Below, piece after piece: positions 1-9,304 of a stretch of DNA of 64,000 bases. The notes under the pieces are model-generated. The model saw nothing but the letters and a program-made list of their open reading frames with translations, had not been told where the DNA came from and ran no database searches. How positions within the stretch are numbered: position 1 is the stretch's first letter; each line of letters starts with the position of its first letter. Source of the stretch: Pycnococcus provasolii (Eukaryota > Chlorophyta > Pseudoscourfieldiophyceae > Pseudoscourfieldiales > Pycnococcaceae); NCBI GenBank assembly GCA_938743325.2, contig OW568864.1, forward strand, positions 1,116,001 through 1,180,000, written 5' to 3'. The position numbers were made by a program, and so were the translations under genes.

Positions 1-1
1 C

Positions 2-490
2 GACATTCCGAGCGCTCCTGAACAGACATACAAGTCATCAGGTTGGCTGTCGTACCCCGACTTCCTCGGGTACCAGATCGGCAAGGTGGCTGGCGAGTAT
101 CGCTCGTTCGAAGAGGCGCGCGCGTACGTGCATACGCTCGGTCTGAAGAGCCAGGAGGAGTGGGCGGCGTGGAGCGCGTCAGGCGCGAGGCCTTACGATA
201 TTCCAGGCAATCCTCAAACGTATTACGCGTCATCAGGCTGGCTGTCGTACGGCGACTTCCTCGGATACCAGATCGGCAAGGTGGCTGGCGAATTTCGCAG
301 CTTCGAGGATGCGCGCGCGTACGCGCATACGCTCGGTCTGGAGAGCAAGAAGGAGTGGACGGCGTGGAGCGCGTCAGGCGCGAGGCCTTACGACATTCCA
401 GGCGATCCTAATCAGAAGTACGCGTCATCAGGCTGGACGTCGTTCCCCGACTTCCTCGGATACGATATCGACAAGAAAACGCGATCCTAA
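2..490 (+). CDS. Integrase-repeat-unit protein, C-terminal part (5' end outside window)
   Basis: The frame is open from the left edge to a TAA at 488-490, so only the C-terminal 162 residues are seen. They form two and a half copies of a repeat of about 61 residues: an aromatic/charged opening (YRSFEEARAYVHTLGL), an EEWAAW segment, GARPYDIPG, then SSGW and DFLGY. This pattern matches the 'phage-integrase repeat unit' seen in many algal proteins and in some large DNA viruses of algae; the link is from family knowledge and its function is unknown. Repeats differ by scattered substitutions, which suggests tandem duplication followed by drift. No catalytic integrase residues are present in this part. 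The other frames across the repeat are also open and are shadows. Confidence 0.6.
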   Translation, partial: DIPSAPEQTYKSSGWLSYPDFLGYQIGKVAGEYRSFEEARAYVHTLGLKSQEEWAAWSASGARPYDIPGNPQTYYASSGWLSYGDFLGYQIGKVAGEFRSFEDARAYAHTLGLESKKEWTAWSASGARPYDIPGDPNQKYASSGWTSFPDFLGYDIDKKTRS

Positions 491-819
491 AAAAGCGCAA
501 TCTGCGCACATGAACGCGCAGTTGTCTCAAATGGTTTGTAAAGACCAATGTAAAACATCGCTGTAGTGTAGTCTACGATCTTGTTGATTGGCTAGACTCA
601 CTCCCCTTGTGTGTGTCTGACCTGGTTGGCTGTCTTTCTCAATATAATTAGTATAAAACACTTCACTTTCTGCTCGCGTCCCAAGCGCCTGCGCGATTAA
701 AGCAATGCAAAGCGCCCGTCTGCATCTTGTTGATCCAGTGTCCGCGTAAACGCGTCTCAATGTCATAATTGTTCGGGTTCGGGTTCAGGGATCGCCATGC
801 TGGGCGCGCATGTTCATGT
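491..819. other. Intergenic, convergent 3' regions
   Basis: This stretch lies between the stop of the repeat protein and the stop of the minus-strand beta-trefoil gene. I see no conserved reading frame, RNA gene or repeat. It presumably holds the two 3' UTRs. Confidence 0.6.
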
Positions 820-1518
820 TCATGTTCCGTTGCCGTTCGAAGTTTGTGGCAGCGCGCGATACGAGTAGAAGATTTGCATGTTCGCCGCGGGATTGCACGT
901 GTACGTCTTAAGCGGGAAGTCCTTCGCGGGTTTCGCCTGCTTCGAGTGGTCCCACGGATTCATGAGGCAGTTGTGCATATGCTTCGTCGTCGGATTAACC
1001 TTGCGAATGAACATGAAGCTATTGCTGAAGTCGTTCTCCGTTCCTTGCGCTTCCCACAGTTGGCGACGACCGACGTCTGTGTCGGATGGCTCACACGACG
1101 TGAAATAGACCTGGCACACGACGTCTGTTGACGCCCAAAATGCCTGTCGGCATTCTTCAGCCTGTGTAAGGCACAAGTCCGTGTGGTACTCGTTCTTCTC
1201 TATGTAGATTTTTGACTCCTTGAACTGAAAGTGCTGGTCGTCAAAGCCTGGTTCGCCTTCCTTCACACATTCGTGCAAGAATGGAATGTTCAGCAAATAA
1301 TCTCTAGTCAGGCACCAGTCGTCCCACTGCAGCTGGACTTTCTCCTTGGCGAAGCTTGTCACCCATGGCTTGTTTGCGTTAGCGGCACTGCCAACTCCTG
1401 CTGCCGAGCTTAAGAGCTTGCGACTACTGGAGGTGGTTGCCGCGGAGGTGGCCACCACCACCACCGTCAGCAGCAAGAATAGTTGCAGGTGAAAGCTGTG
1501 CAAGCTCATGTTCACCAT
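820..1518 (-). CDS. Secreted beta-trefoil (ricin-B-like) domain protein
   Basis: 232 residues. Residues 1-27 are a clear signal peptide (a hydrophobic LFLLLTVVVV core ending ATSA), so the product enters the secretory pathway. The rest holds three loosely similar blocks, each starting with a Cys-Leu pair (WCLT near 68, LCLT near 115, NCLM near 183), having a second Cys about 13-25 residues later and ending in a Q-x-F/W element (QHFQF, QRLWE-like, MQIF). That threefold C...C...QxW spacing is typical of the ricin-B/beta-trefoil fold, a sugar-binding module found in many non-toxic proteins. No enzymatic domain is attached. A second in-frame ATG at 1509 could also serve as start. The fold call is inference from pattern; the carbohydrate ligand is unknown. 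Confidence 0.55.
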   Translation of the reverse strand: MVNMSLHSFHLQLFLLLTVVVVATSAATTSSSRKLLSSAAGVGSAANANKPWVTSFAKEKVQLQWDDWCLTRDYLLNIPFLHECVKEGEPGFDDQHFQFKESKIYIEKNEYHTDLCLTQAEECRQAFWASTDVVCQVYFTSCEPSDTDVGRRQLWEAQGTENDFSNSFMFIRKVNPTTKHMHNCLMNPWDHSKQAKPAKDFPLKTYTCNPAANMQIFYSYRALPQTSNGNGT

Positions 1519-1988
1519 GTATTTTTATGTTGGCGTGGTTTGTTGGTGCGTTGTGATGCAAACCGACCAAAAAAAAAAACCGGAGTTGCGGCGGGTCGAG
1601 AACAGCAGAGGGGAAGGGGGAACGAAGGACCTGAACGAAAGCGAACCTTCGCCTTGCATGCGCCATCGTGCAGGCGAAGAAGGTTGTTGAATGTTGATGC
1701 ATGCGTGCCACCATCTTCACGGGGCATCCGCTCATCGCCGGTCATCCGCACGGTTGTTCAGGATGGTCAGGACTTCAGTTTCATCGACCGTGATTCGTGA
1801 AAGTGAGAAAAGAAAACCTTCCACAGGGTGGTTACAACTTGGTTATGTTTCACTCATTATTCGCCATGGCGTTCAGGGAGCAACAATTGAATGAATTGTT
1901 CGTGATGCTGGTTGTATGTCGTCGTTGCTGATGCTGCATGCAATAAACTCGGGAGTTCACCACCACGAAAAGTTCAAAGATGTAGCAC
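1519..1988. other. Intergenic between beta-trefoil gene 5' end and H2A.Z 3' end
   Basis: Both neighbours are on the minus strand, so this holds the H2A.Z 3' UTR and the promoter of the beta-trefoil gene. A poly-A run (1569-1579) and a short inverted repeat (AACAATT/AATTGTT near 1880-1900) are the only structure seen. No gene was recognised. Confidence 0.5.
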
Positions 1989-2686
1989 TCACTTCTTCGA
2001 CTTTTTGGTGATGAGACCTGTTGTTGTGTGGTGGCAGTGTTGTTGTTGTTATTGTTGTATGTATTGTGGTCAATTGTTGGTGTGTGTGTGTAGTATGTTT
2101 GTGTTGGTTAGCTTCATTTGATCCTCTCTAATAATTCTGGTGATGGTTTTGTCGGTGCTGTTGCGTTGACGTACTCTTGTGGATGTGTGGTATGACACCG
2201 CCACTGGCAATCGTCGCCTTGATTAGACTGTCGAGCTCTTCGTCACCACGGATCGCTAGCTGAAGATGGCGCGGCGTGATGCGCTTCACCTTCAAGTCTT
2301 TGGACGCGTTACCCGCGAGCTCCAGCACCTCTGCCGTCAGGTACTCGAGGATCGCCGTGCTGTTGTCATTTGCATTTGTTGTTGTTGGTTGTGAGTTTCG
2401 CTTTTGATGATGAGAATGAATGACAGAATGACAGAATGGAGAACCATCCATCAAATTATCATCATGATTTGAGAAAAGAAAAAACGACGTACGCGTACAC
2501 CGCCGCAGTCCCTCCGACGCGCCCTTTGGTCGTTTGGTTCTGTTTGAGGTACCTGTGAACGCGTCCTACGGGAAACTGCAGACCCGCCTTGGCGCTGCGC
2601 GACACTGGCTGTTTCTTCCCGCCTTGGGATCCCGTCGTCACGCCCTTCGCGCCCTTGCCGCCGCCTAATTTGCCTTTGCCCGACAT
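1989..2686 (-). CDS. Histone H2A.Z (three exons)
   Basis: Exons 2493-2686, 2175-2359 and 1989-2017 join into 135 residues. Introns are 133 and 157 bp, with GTACGT-type donors and CAG acceptors. The N-terminus ([12 protein letters not shown]) leads into the H2A fold ([51 protein letters not shown]). The variant is H2A.Z: it has [14 protein letters not shown] and [10 protein letters not shown], the extended acidic-patch and docking features of that family, and not the SQ(E/D) tail of H2A.X. The last exon supplies LITKKSKK and a TGA. H2A.Z replaces H2A in nucleosomes at promoters. The start was chosen at the canonical MSGKGK; an upstream in-frame Met lies in the presumed 5' UTR. Replication-dependent histones usually lack introns, so the introns agree with a replacement variant. 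Confidence 0.95.
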
Positions 2687-3029
2687 TGGAAATATTTCAG
2701 TAGAAAGTTGGAGAATGAGAGGAGAAAAAGGGCGAATTTGAATTCTTCGCGCCGGGTCCAGGGGGTGGAGAAAATGGAAACGCACTGCATTGACGGGGGA
2801 TTGGATAACGCAACTTTCAAAAATGTTCCCGCAATTCTATCGGGGGGTTTGGTCGTCAGGGGTACGCGTTGTCCAACGGCTACTTTTCCTGTTCAAAAAC
2901 TCCCCCTCCCGTACCCGGGTAAAAAGGGTTAAGTACTTAAGTGCCGCTTGTTTCACGTCCGTCATGTCGGGAGGGTTGTTGTTTCCGCTTCGCTTGTTAC
3001 AATCTATTCAATTCTGCGTCTCATTCAAT
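2687..3029. other. Intergenic: H2A.Z promoter and AP1G 3' region
   Basis: This holds the 5' flank of H2A.Z and the 3' UTR of gamma-adaptin, both read on the minus strand. I see no coding sequence or clear repeat; a GTACCCGGGTAAAAAG element lies near 2912. Confidence 0.5.
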
Positions 3030-5789
3030 TCACAACCCTGCTGGCAGCATGCTCGCATCTACCTGGCTCATCTCCTGCACAGCCGCGCCGGTGGAAGCGA
3101 CCGTGTACGACACGCGAATGCGTAGCGCCAGCGGGCGCATCACCTCCCGCTGCAGGCGCATCGTCTGCGTCACCGCACCGGACGAACCTGCGGGAATGCT
3201 CGAGCTCGATGCGGGACGCATCTCCAAGGTGATCCCCTTGGGAACAGCAACCTGCAAAGCGAAGCTGTTCAGATCACTCGGCGTTGCGTTTCCGAAACTT
3301 GCGGCGACTGTCACAGAGCCGTCAGCTGCTTTGGAGAAGTTCATCGTCACGCTCACGCCGTCCTTGTCGAACGCCTTCACCATCGCGGAAGCCGCTGGCT
3401 GCATGGCCACCGGCATTTGCGGTGCTGCGGAGAATTCGCTTCCAAGCAATCCGCCAAGGCCAGTTGCCGTTGGAGGAGGCGCGCTGTCACCCATCAGCGC
3501 CGCGAGCGGGTCTACGGGTGCCGCCGCTGGCGCACTCGCCGGTGCCGTCATGCCGCCGATGTCGCCACCACCACCGCCAAGCAGATCGCCGAGCAGGTCT
3601 GCGCCGCCGCCGATCGCCGCCGCGGGTGCCGCGGGCCCGACGCCATTGCCAGCGTCGCCAAGCAGGTCTGCGCCACCCAGAAGATCAGCCACCGCCGCCG
3701 CGCCGCCGTCGGCACTCGCCACCGACACCTCCTCGAGAGGGGCGGTGGCCATGTTCGCAACCTCCATCGCCGGCATGCGCTCGAAGGCGGCTTTTCGCGC
3801 AACATTGAATCGAAACAGCTCGGAGAACTCCACACTTCTCGCCTGCACCTCTAAGATTGAGCTTCCCTTGGTCTTTGCAAGCACCGCCTCCACTCGCCCG
3901 CGCAAGCTTCCCTCCAGATTTGCACGCGACGCGAGCTTCGCCAGCGCTGTAATTGCGTAGTGAGATGCGAAAAAGCCGAGCGTGCCTGAGCATTCCCTAC
4001 CATTTTCGACGATGTGCTCGATGAGCGCAACTGCGGCGCTCGCCGTGACTTGACCGCCAGCTGCGAAATCCTTCGCATTCGCCTGCGCGACTCCGATGTC
4101 GAGAACGTCGCCGTACTCGCCAAGTACCCAGCAGGTGGCGCAGGCAAGGCTTCCTGGCGTGCGCGTCTTCCGATTATCTCCAAAGTAGCACTCCCAGCAC
4201 GCGGTAAACAGCGCCTGGCACGAGTGGCGGTACACGGAGTCGTCGCCGCTCGCACTCACCGCCGCGAGGAGCGATCGCACGGCGTTCTCCTTGATGTGCT
4301 CCCCCGCCTCGACCATCACCTCTGTGACGGTGTCGACGTAGAACGCCACGCTCGGCGCGTACATCGACACCAGCTGGCACAGCTTTTCAACGAGGTCCGC
4401 CTTGAACTCGACGTCGGCGACGTGCAGGTAGTCCAGAAGCTCCTTGGTGAGCGTAGACGCGTTCGTCTCGTTGACGAGTGCGTACACGAGCTCGAGCGCA
4501 CGCCGCCGAATGCTCATGTCCGCATCCTTCACGCACTCCACCACCACGGATCGGTGCCTCTGCACCGCCTGAATGTCAACGCGGACGCACTGAGCGAGCA
4601 GCGACAGGCTGACGTATCGGATGTTGTTGTCGCGATTACCGAGGAACTTGCCAAGTGTGTTGATTGCAAGCACGCGCAGCCCGCTCGCCGCCTTGATGGA
4701 CATGATGGTGCGCACGCACTCGTAGAGTATGCTGTACGCCGCCTGCTTCATGCCCCCGCCCGTGCCCTGCGTGTTGCTCACGACGCTCGCGAGCAGGTCG
4801 GACATCTGCTCGCTCGCCTCCGCATCGTCCTCGCCGAGCACGCGCAATAGACGCAGCAGCGCCACCTGCAGGAACGGGTCAGGGATACCGTCGACGTCGT
4901 GCTCTGATGCAAACCCGGTTCCCATGAGGCTGTTCAAGATGCGGCATATGGTGGGAACTTCCTTTCGTATGCGGGGCACGTATTCCTTGGGCTCGCAGGC
5001 GCAGAGCTCGAGCGCGAGTTGTGCGCCCGCGATGAGAACGCCGTGGTGCCTGTCGTTGAGCAGCGACGGCACCGCGCCAAGGAACTGCTCCGTAACGTCG
5101 GGTGCCTTTTTGACGATGCGCACGGATGCCAAGCACGCCTTCTTGCGCACGTACGACGACTGGCTGTTGAGCAGCCTGCAAACTTCGCTGGCAAGGTCGC
5201 GGCACATTTCCGGGCTTCCGACGCCTCCGAGCGCGCAGAGCGAGAGTCCGACGACGAAGTGGTTTTTGGACGTGAGGTCACTCTTCATGCTGTTTGTGAC
5301 TAGCATGAGAACCTCTTGCCTTTCGTCGAGCAGCAGGCTGAGGCTAAGGTACCCGACGCGCTTGTCTGCGAACGACTCCTCGGCGATGAGCCTGGCAGGA
5401 TAGGAGAAGAGTGAGAAGAGAGAGAGAAGAGAGAGAGAAGAGAGGTGGTTATTATTGTTGTGTGTGCGTGTGTGCGAGTGTGAGTATATTTTGCGCGTTG
5501 GTGATAAAGGCATTGGCTTGTGCGCCGTTTTCAGTCGCACATCACATAATCGTCTTCATAAGAAGGCGAAGACGACGTACTTGAGACACTCCATCTGCCC
5601 GAAGTGCGTGGGATACCCGAGCATGTGCATGAACATGAGTTTCGCGACGTTTCTGTGTCTGTGCGCGTTGTCCTGTTCTTTGAAAGCGGTTCGCAGGGCT
5701 GCCGCTTCTCGTGCGACGAGCGCGCGCTCTTCGGCGGCTGTGCGGCACGCGCGCACGCCGCGTATGAACTCCGCGAGGCGCTGCGACAT
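3030..5789 (-). CDS. AP-1 adaptor complex subunit gamma
   Basis: Exons 5581-5789 and 3030-5391, split by a 189-bp intron (GTACGT...CAG), give 856 residues, normal for gamma-adaptin. The N-terminus ([22 protein letters not shown], then [20 protein letters not shown] and MECLK) is the conserved trunk start. The intron falls inside the MECLK-LIA segment and joining it restores the family sequence. The trunk of HEAT-like helices runs to about residue 600. A flexible Ala/Gly/Pro hinge follows, with LLGG and DLLG repeats (clathrin-box-like), then a gamma-ear of about 115 residues ending at MLPAGL. AP-1 recruits clathrin at the trans-Golgi and endosomes for cargo sorting. An upstream in-frame Met at 5873 would add a non-conserved leader and is not preferred. 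Confidence 0.95.
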
Positions 5790-6391
5790 ACAGGGAATGG
5801 GACGGGCGTTTCCTCGACAGGGACGTGCTTTTCCCGGATGATGAATGAAGTTGGGAAATGGCGGAGCAGGCACGAAACCCAGAACAAAAACCAGAAGGGA
5901 AGGAAGGGTTTTGGTTTGTTGGCCCGGAATGGAATGGAATGGTTTCCAGGAGGAAATCTTCCCTTGTGAAGTGTGTCTGTGTCAGTTCAGGTTTCCCTCG
6001 AGTTGTCAGGCACCAGGGGATCCGTCGTAGGTTCACAAGAATGCCGGGTGTCCGCGGGGGAAAAAGTTTCGGTTGTTCCAACTGGGCAGCCAAAGGGGGG
6101 GCCTCGAGGGGGGGATTCCACCAAGCCCAAGCCCAAGGGGGAAGAGGCTCCCACTTGGCCTGCTAACCCTAACCCTAACCCTAATGGGACCCTCCGCCGG
6201 CCCTAATCTCCTCCTCTCCCTCCTCCTCCCCCCTCTCTCCCCCTCCCCCGTCGTCGTCGTCGTCGTCGTCGTGTTTGGTTTGGTTTGGATAAGACACTAG
6301 GGCGTCTGTCCCATACAGTTTTAGAGGAAAAGGTCCACCTTTTCCTGTTTGGTTCGGTTCATTTTCAACTTCAACTTCGTCTTTCACTACG
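5790..6391. other. Divergent promoter region
   Basis: This region separates the minus-strand AP1G start from the plus-strand gene at 6392. It contains a CCCTAA array (6163-6184), pyrimidine-rich tracts (6205-6248) and a (GTC)n microsatellite at about 6249-6272. No gene is seen. Confidence 0.6.
6163..6184. repeat. Interstitial telomere-like CCCTAA array
   Basis: Three and a half perfect CTAACC/CCCTAA hexamers lie 208 bp upstream of the start codon at 6392. It is one of several such arrays at promoters in this window. Confidence 0.85.
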
Positions 6392-7240
6392 ATGCTTGGT
6401 GTGCCTCGTGTGTCGTCGTCTCGTCCAGCGTTTCCGTGCCGCGTCAGTCCGTTATCGCGGGGCGCCTCAGCATTCGCATCAGCGTCGTCGCCTTTGTCCT
6501 CGTCTGGGATGTCGTGCGTTTCGGTGGGCGCGCCCCCCCCGCGTTTCGGTGGGTGCAGAGTGGTTCAGAATCGTAAGAATAATAAAAAGGCGCGCTCGGT
6601 TTTGATGCGCGTCGGCTGGGATCCTGAGGGACTCCTCTCCGCGCCGCAAGGTGGACACATCTCGCGCCGCCAAATCCACCACGCACGCCAGGAGGATGAA
6701 AAGCTTGACGCGGAACTCAAGGAACGCGCGGAAAAGGAAATGCTGGAGCTCGAGGCGGCGCGAGAGGCGCGCGTCCTTCCCGCAGAGGGGGAGTACATGG
6801 AACTCATGGACTTTCTCACCAACCTCGACGAAGGTGAGCTCGAGTACGAAATGGTCAGGTGTCGCCCGCTCATCACCGCGCAATTCCTCGACTTTCTCAA
6901 AAAGGAGGTGACCACTCAAAAGCTCAGCGCGACGGACGACATTCAAGGTCAAATCGCCGGTGAGCTCGAGGCGATGTACGAGGTGCTTTCAGCCTCCGCG
7001 GAGAGGGTGGACGTGGACGTTGCAACGCTCGCCGCACCGGCGGAGCGCCTTCGCGCGCTGCTCTCAAGTCCAGACAAGAAGGCGCACATTTTGACCATGA
7101 TGGAGAATAACGAGATTGACCAGCCTTTGATTGACCTGTTGAACCAGAACGTGCACGCCGCGCGTGCTGCGGGCCAGGACGACGCCGCCGCGTTCATGGA
7201 GAAGGTGGGTGATGCGCTCAACAAGTACCTCATCAAGTAA
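6392..7240 (+). CDS. Conserved plastid-targeted protein of unknown function
   Basis: 282 residues. The first 70 or so are rich in Ser, Arg, Ala and Val with few acidic residues, which fits a chloroplast transit peptide. The mature part is mostly charged helix. A Glu/Arg/Lys-rich predicted coiled coil (residues 95-128) leads into GEYMELMDFLTNLDEGELEY, then RPLITAQFLDFLKKE, and a C-terminal helical block ending AAFMEKVGDALNKYLIK. No catalytic motif is visible. The C-terminal pattern resembles conserved but unassigned chloroplast proteins of plants and algae; I do not recognise the family with confidence. The start is the first ATG, and the CCCTAA array lies 208 bp upstream. Codon use and GC content match the neighbours. 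Confidence 0.8.
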   Translation: MLGVPRVSSSRPAFPCRVSPLSRGASAFASASSPLSSSGMSCVSVGAPPPRFGGCRVVQNRKNNKKARSVLMRVGWDPEGLLSAPQGGHISRRQIHHARQEDEKLDAELKERAEKEMLELEAAREARVLPAEGEYMELMDFLTNLDEGELEYEMVRCRPLITAQFLDFLKKEVTTQKLSATDDIQGQIAGELEAMYEVLSASAERVDVDVATLAAPAERLRALLSSPDKKAHILTMMENNEIDQPLIDLLNQNVHAARAAGQDDAAAFMEKVGDALNKYLIK

Positions 7241-7310
7241 ATTCACTAAATAATGTTTTTTTGAAGGTGTTTGTTTTACCAGATACCAGATATGATAGCA
7301 GGTACGCGAA

Positions 7311-7346
7311 GGTTAGGGCTAGGGTTAGGGTTAGAGTTAGGGTTAA
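7311..7346. repeat. Interstitial TTAGGG array in the 7241-7541 intergenic region
   Basis: Five TTAGGG-like units with one CTAGGG and one TTAGAG variant lie 196 bp upstream of the LRR gene start. The remainder of the 301-bp intergenic stretch shows nothing recognisable. Confidence 0.85.
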
Positions 7347-7541
7347 CAGTGGTTTTTTTGTTGCCTCTCATCACGTGCTCCCACAGTCCGACTTCTTCAC
7401 GCCCCTACCCTAATAATAATTTCCGGTTTCCAGTGAGTATTTTTCCTGCCCTGTTGCAATGCACTCCCTCACTTCACTGTTAAGCTCCCTCCTTCCCCTC
7501 GCACACGTCTCGCGAACTTCGCTGGCTCTCGCGCATCCGTC

Positions 7542-9044
7542 ATGTCGCAGCGCACGTCGCGCTCAGGCCGCTCGTCTGGCGAAGAGCTCGTCCCCGCCTC
7601 CGTGAACATTGGCGCCTCGCCGCTCGCGTCACTCGCCTTCCGCGACCTCGAGGCGCTGCCCGCACACGTCACGGCCGACGCAGCGTACGAGTCGCTCGAC
7701 CTCACGGGCAACCTGCTCGTGTCCATCGCCGCGGCGCGACTGCCGCTGCGACTGCGGCGACTCGCGCTCACGGGCAACCACCTATCGGCTCTGCCCCACG
7801 GTATCGCACGCCTGCCACGCCTTCAGGAGCTGTTCGTGGGATGCAACCTCATATCAGACCTAAGTCCGGCGTGGGCGTGCCCAACTCTTCTTCTGCTCAA
7901 TGCGCCGTACAACGTCGTCGCAACGCTCGACGTGCCGCCTGCAGGCTCGACCGTCATCAGCCTGGACGTCGGAAGTAATGCGCTTGAGAGCGTTGACGCC
8001 ATGGTCAAGGCGCTTACGGCATTCCCTGACCTCAAGCACCTTCGAGCTGACGGAAACCCCGCGTGCATTACGCTCGGTTGGCGCGACGCGTTGCGAGCGG
8101 CGCTTCCGAAGCTTTCCACGCTTGACGGCCTCGCAGAGGAACCGCCGGCAGCTGACAGCGGCGACGACGCTGGAGCAACTCTCACCGTGGCTGGGCCAGA
8201 CGCGGTTCACCTGCGAGTCGCACTGACCAACCTCGTGCTGGTGCCCGAGGACCCACCAGCTGCCGCACCAGCGCCCGCGGAGGAGGAGGTTGCGGAAGCG
8301 TCGAAAGACGGCGAGGAAGCCGAGCCACCACCCGAGCCACCAGCACCGCCGCCCGAGCCGGAGAGGCCTCCCATTCCACCTACGCCAGACTACTACGCGA
8401 CGGTCGTGTTCCCCGACGGAACGAGCGTGCAGACGCCGATGCTTCGTCCGGAGCCCCCGGAGGAGGAGGCTGACCCCAAGGGAGGGAAGGGTGCACACCA
8501 CGACGAAGGCGAGGAGGGCGAGGGCGAGCCAGATCTCAGCACCGCACACGCCGCGCTACCCGTCTCCTTGGAAACGGCGGATCTCCTCGCGCGAACGGGC
8601 GTGCGCGTGGCTCTCGTGAAGCGAACTCACCGCACCGCACCCGCACCTCCGCCCGAGCCTCGTGCCGAGGGTGAGGGTGAGGGTGCCGAGGGTGAAGATG
8701 GCGCGCCCGCCGCCGCAGCTGCCACGGATGGCGAGGAGCCGCCGCAGTGGGTCCCAGTGCTGAGCGAGGAAATCGTCGCCGAGGGATTTCTGCGGGCGCC
8801 GAGCCTTTTATCAGGCCTTTCGCATAAGCTTGCGTGCGAGGCGGTCGTGCCGCTTGTCCCGCGACCCACTCTTTTCCCTTGGGACAAGACGAAAAGCCCG
8901 CTTCTCTCGAGCGATCGTTTGCTCGCGCTCGACGATCCGGCGCAGCCGACGAGCGCCATGGCGACGGTGTCTTTGTCGTTGGCTCTTCACGTCGCCCCTC
9001 CGCCTCCACCAGCGAGCGAGGAGGAGGCGACTGAGGAGGAGTGA
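7542..9044 (+). CDS. Leucine-rich-repeat protein with acidic Pro-rich tail (possibly LRRC43-like)
   Basis: 500 residues. After a Ser/Arg-rich start, residues about 45-205 contain LRRs of the short SDS22-like type (YESLDLTGNLLVSI, LRRLALTGNHLSALP, LQELFVGCNLISDL, LKHLRADGNPACI), closed by an LRR-cap-like segment (RAALPKLSTLDGL). Then come long low-complexity stretches of Pro, Glu, Gly and Ala (about 235-300 and 310-415) interrupted by short ordered segments. A final ordered part includes VPRPTLFPWDKTK, and the acidic C-terminus is EEATEEE. SDS22-like LRRs serve as protein-binding surfaces. The overall plan (LRR then a long C-terminal region) recalls LRRC43-type cilia-associated proteins, but that is a weak guess. 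No signal peptide or membrane segment is present. Confidence 0.75.
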   Translation: MSQRTSRSGRSSGEELVPASVNIGASPLASLAFRDLEALPAHVTADAAYESLDLTGNLLVSIAAARLPLRLRRLALTGNHLSALPHGIARLPRLQELFVGCNLISDLSPAWACPTLLLLNAPYNVVATLDVPPAGSTVISLDVGSNALESVDAMVKALTAFPDLKHLRADGNPACITLGWRDALRAALPKLSTLDGLAEEPPAADSGDDAGATLTVAGPDAVHLRVALTNLVLVPEDPPAAAPAPAEEEVAEASKDGEEAEPPPEPPAPPPEPERPPIPPTPDYYATVVFPDGTSVQTPMLRPEPPEEEADPKGGKGAHHDEGEEGEGEPDLSTAHAALPVSLETADLLARTGVRVALVKRTHRTAPAPPPEPRAEGEGEGAEGEDGAPAAAAATDGEEPPQWVPVLSEEIVAEGFLRAPSLLSGLSHKLACEAVVPLVPRPTLFPWDKTKSPLLSSDRLLALDDPAQPTSAMATVSLSLALHVAPPPPPASEEEATEEE

Positions 9045-9304
9045 GTGAGTGAGTCGGTTAACCACGCACGCGTTCTTCGATGGCGGCTGTAACGGAATTT
9101 CCTCCTACCCTTACTATGGTAGACGTGACCCCTAACCTCTTCTTCTCCGACACGCGCACGCACTCACGACACCGGTCCCTGACACCTGGGGGGTGGGGGG
9201 TCACATCCTTCCCCCCCACCTTGGCCCCAGCTGTCTCCCCACTCGTTCGTCCCCTCCCGATTAATCGCAACTGCTTCGCCTCCGTGTTCGGTGAACTGTG
9301 AAGT

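Noticed and set aside
2941-3960. 339-codon plus-strand frame antisense to gamma-adaptin
   Set aside because: Shadow of the gamma-adaptin hinge and ear coding sequence.
6249-6272. (GTC)n run as coding Val or Asp repeat
   Set aside because: Lies in a divergent promoter with no conserved frame; a simple microsatellite.
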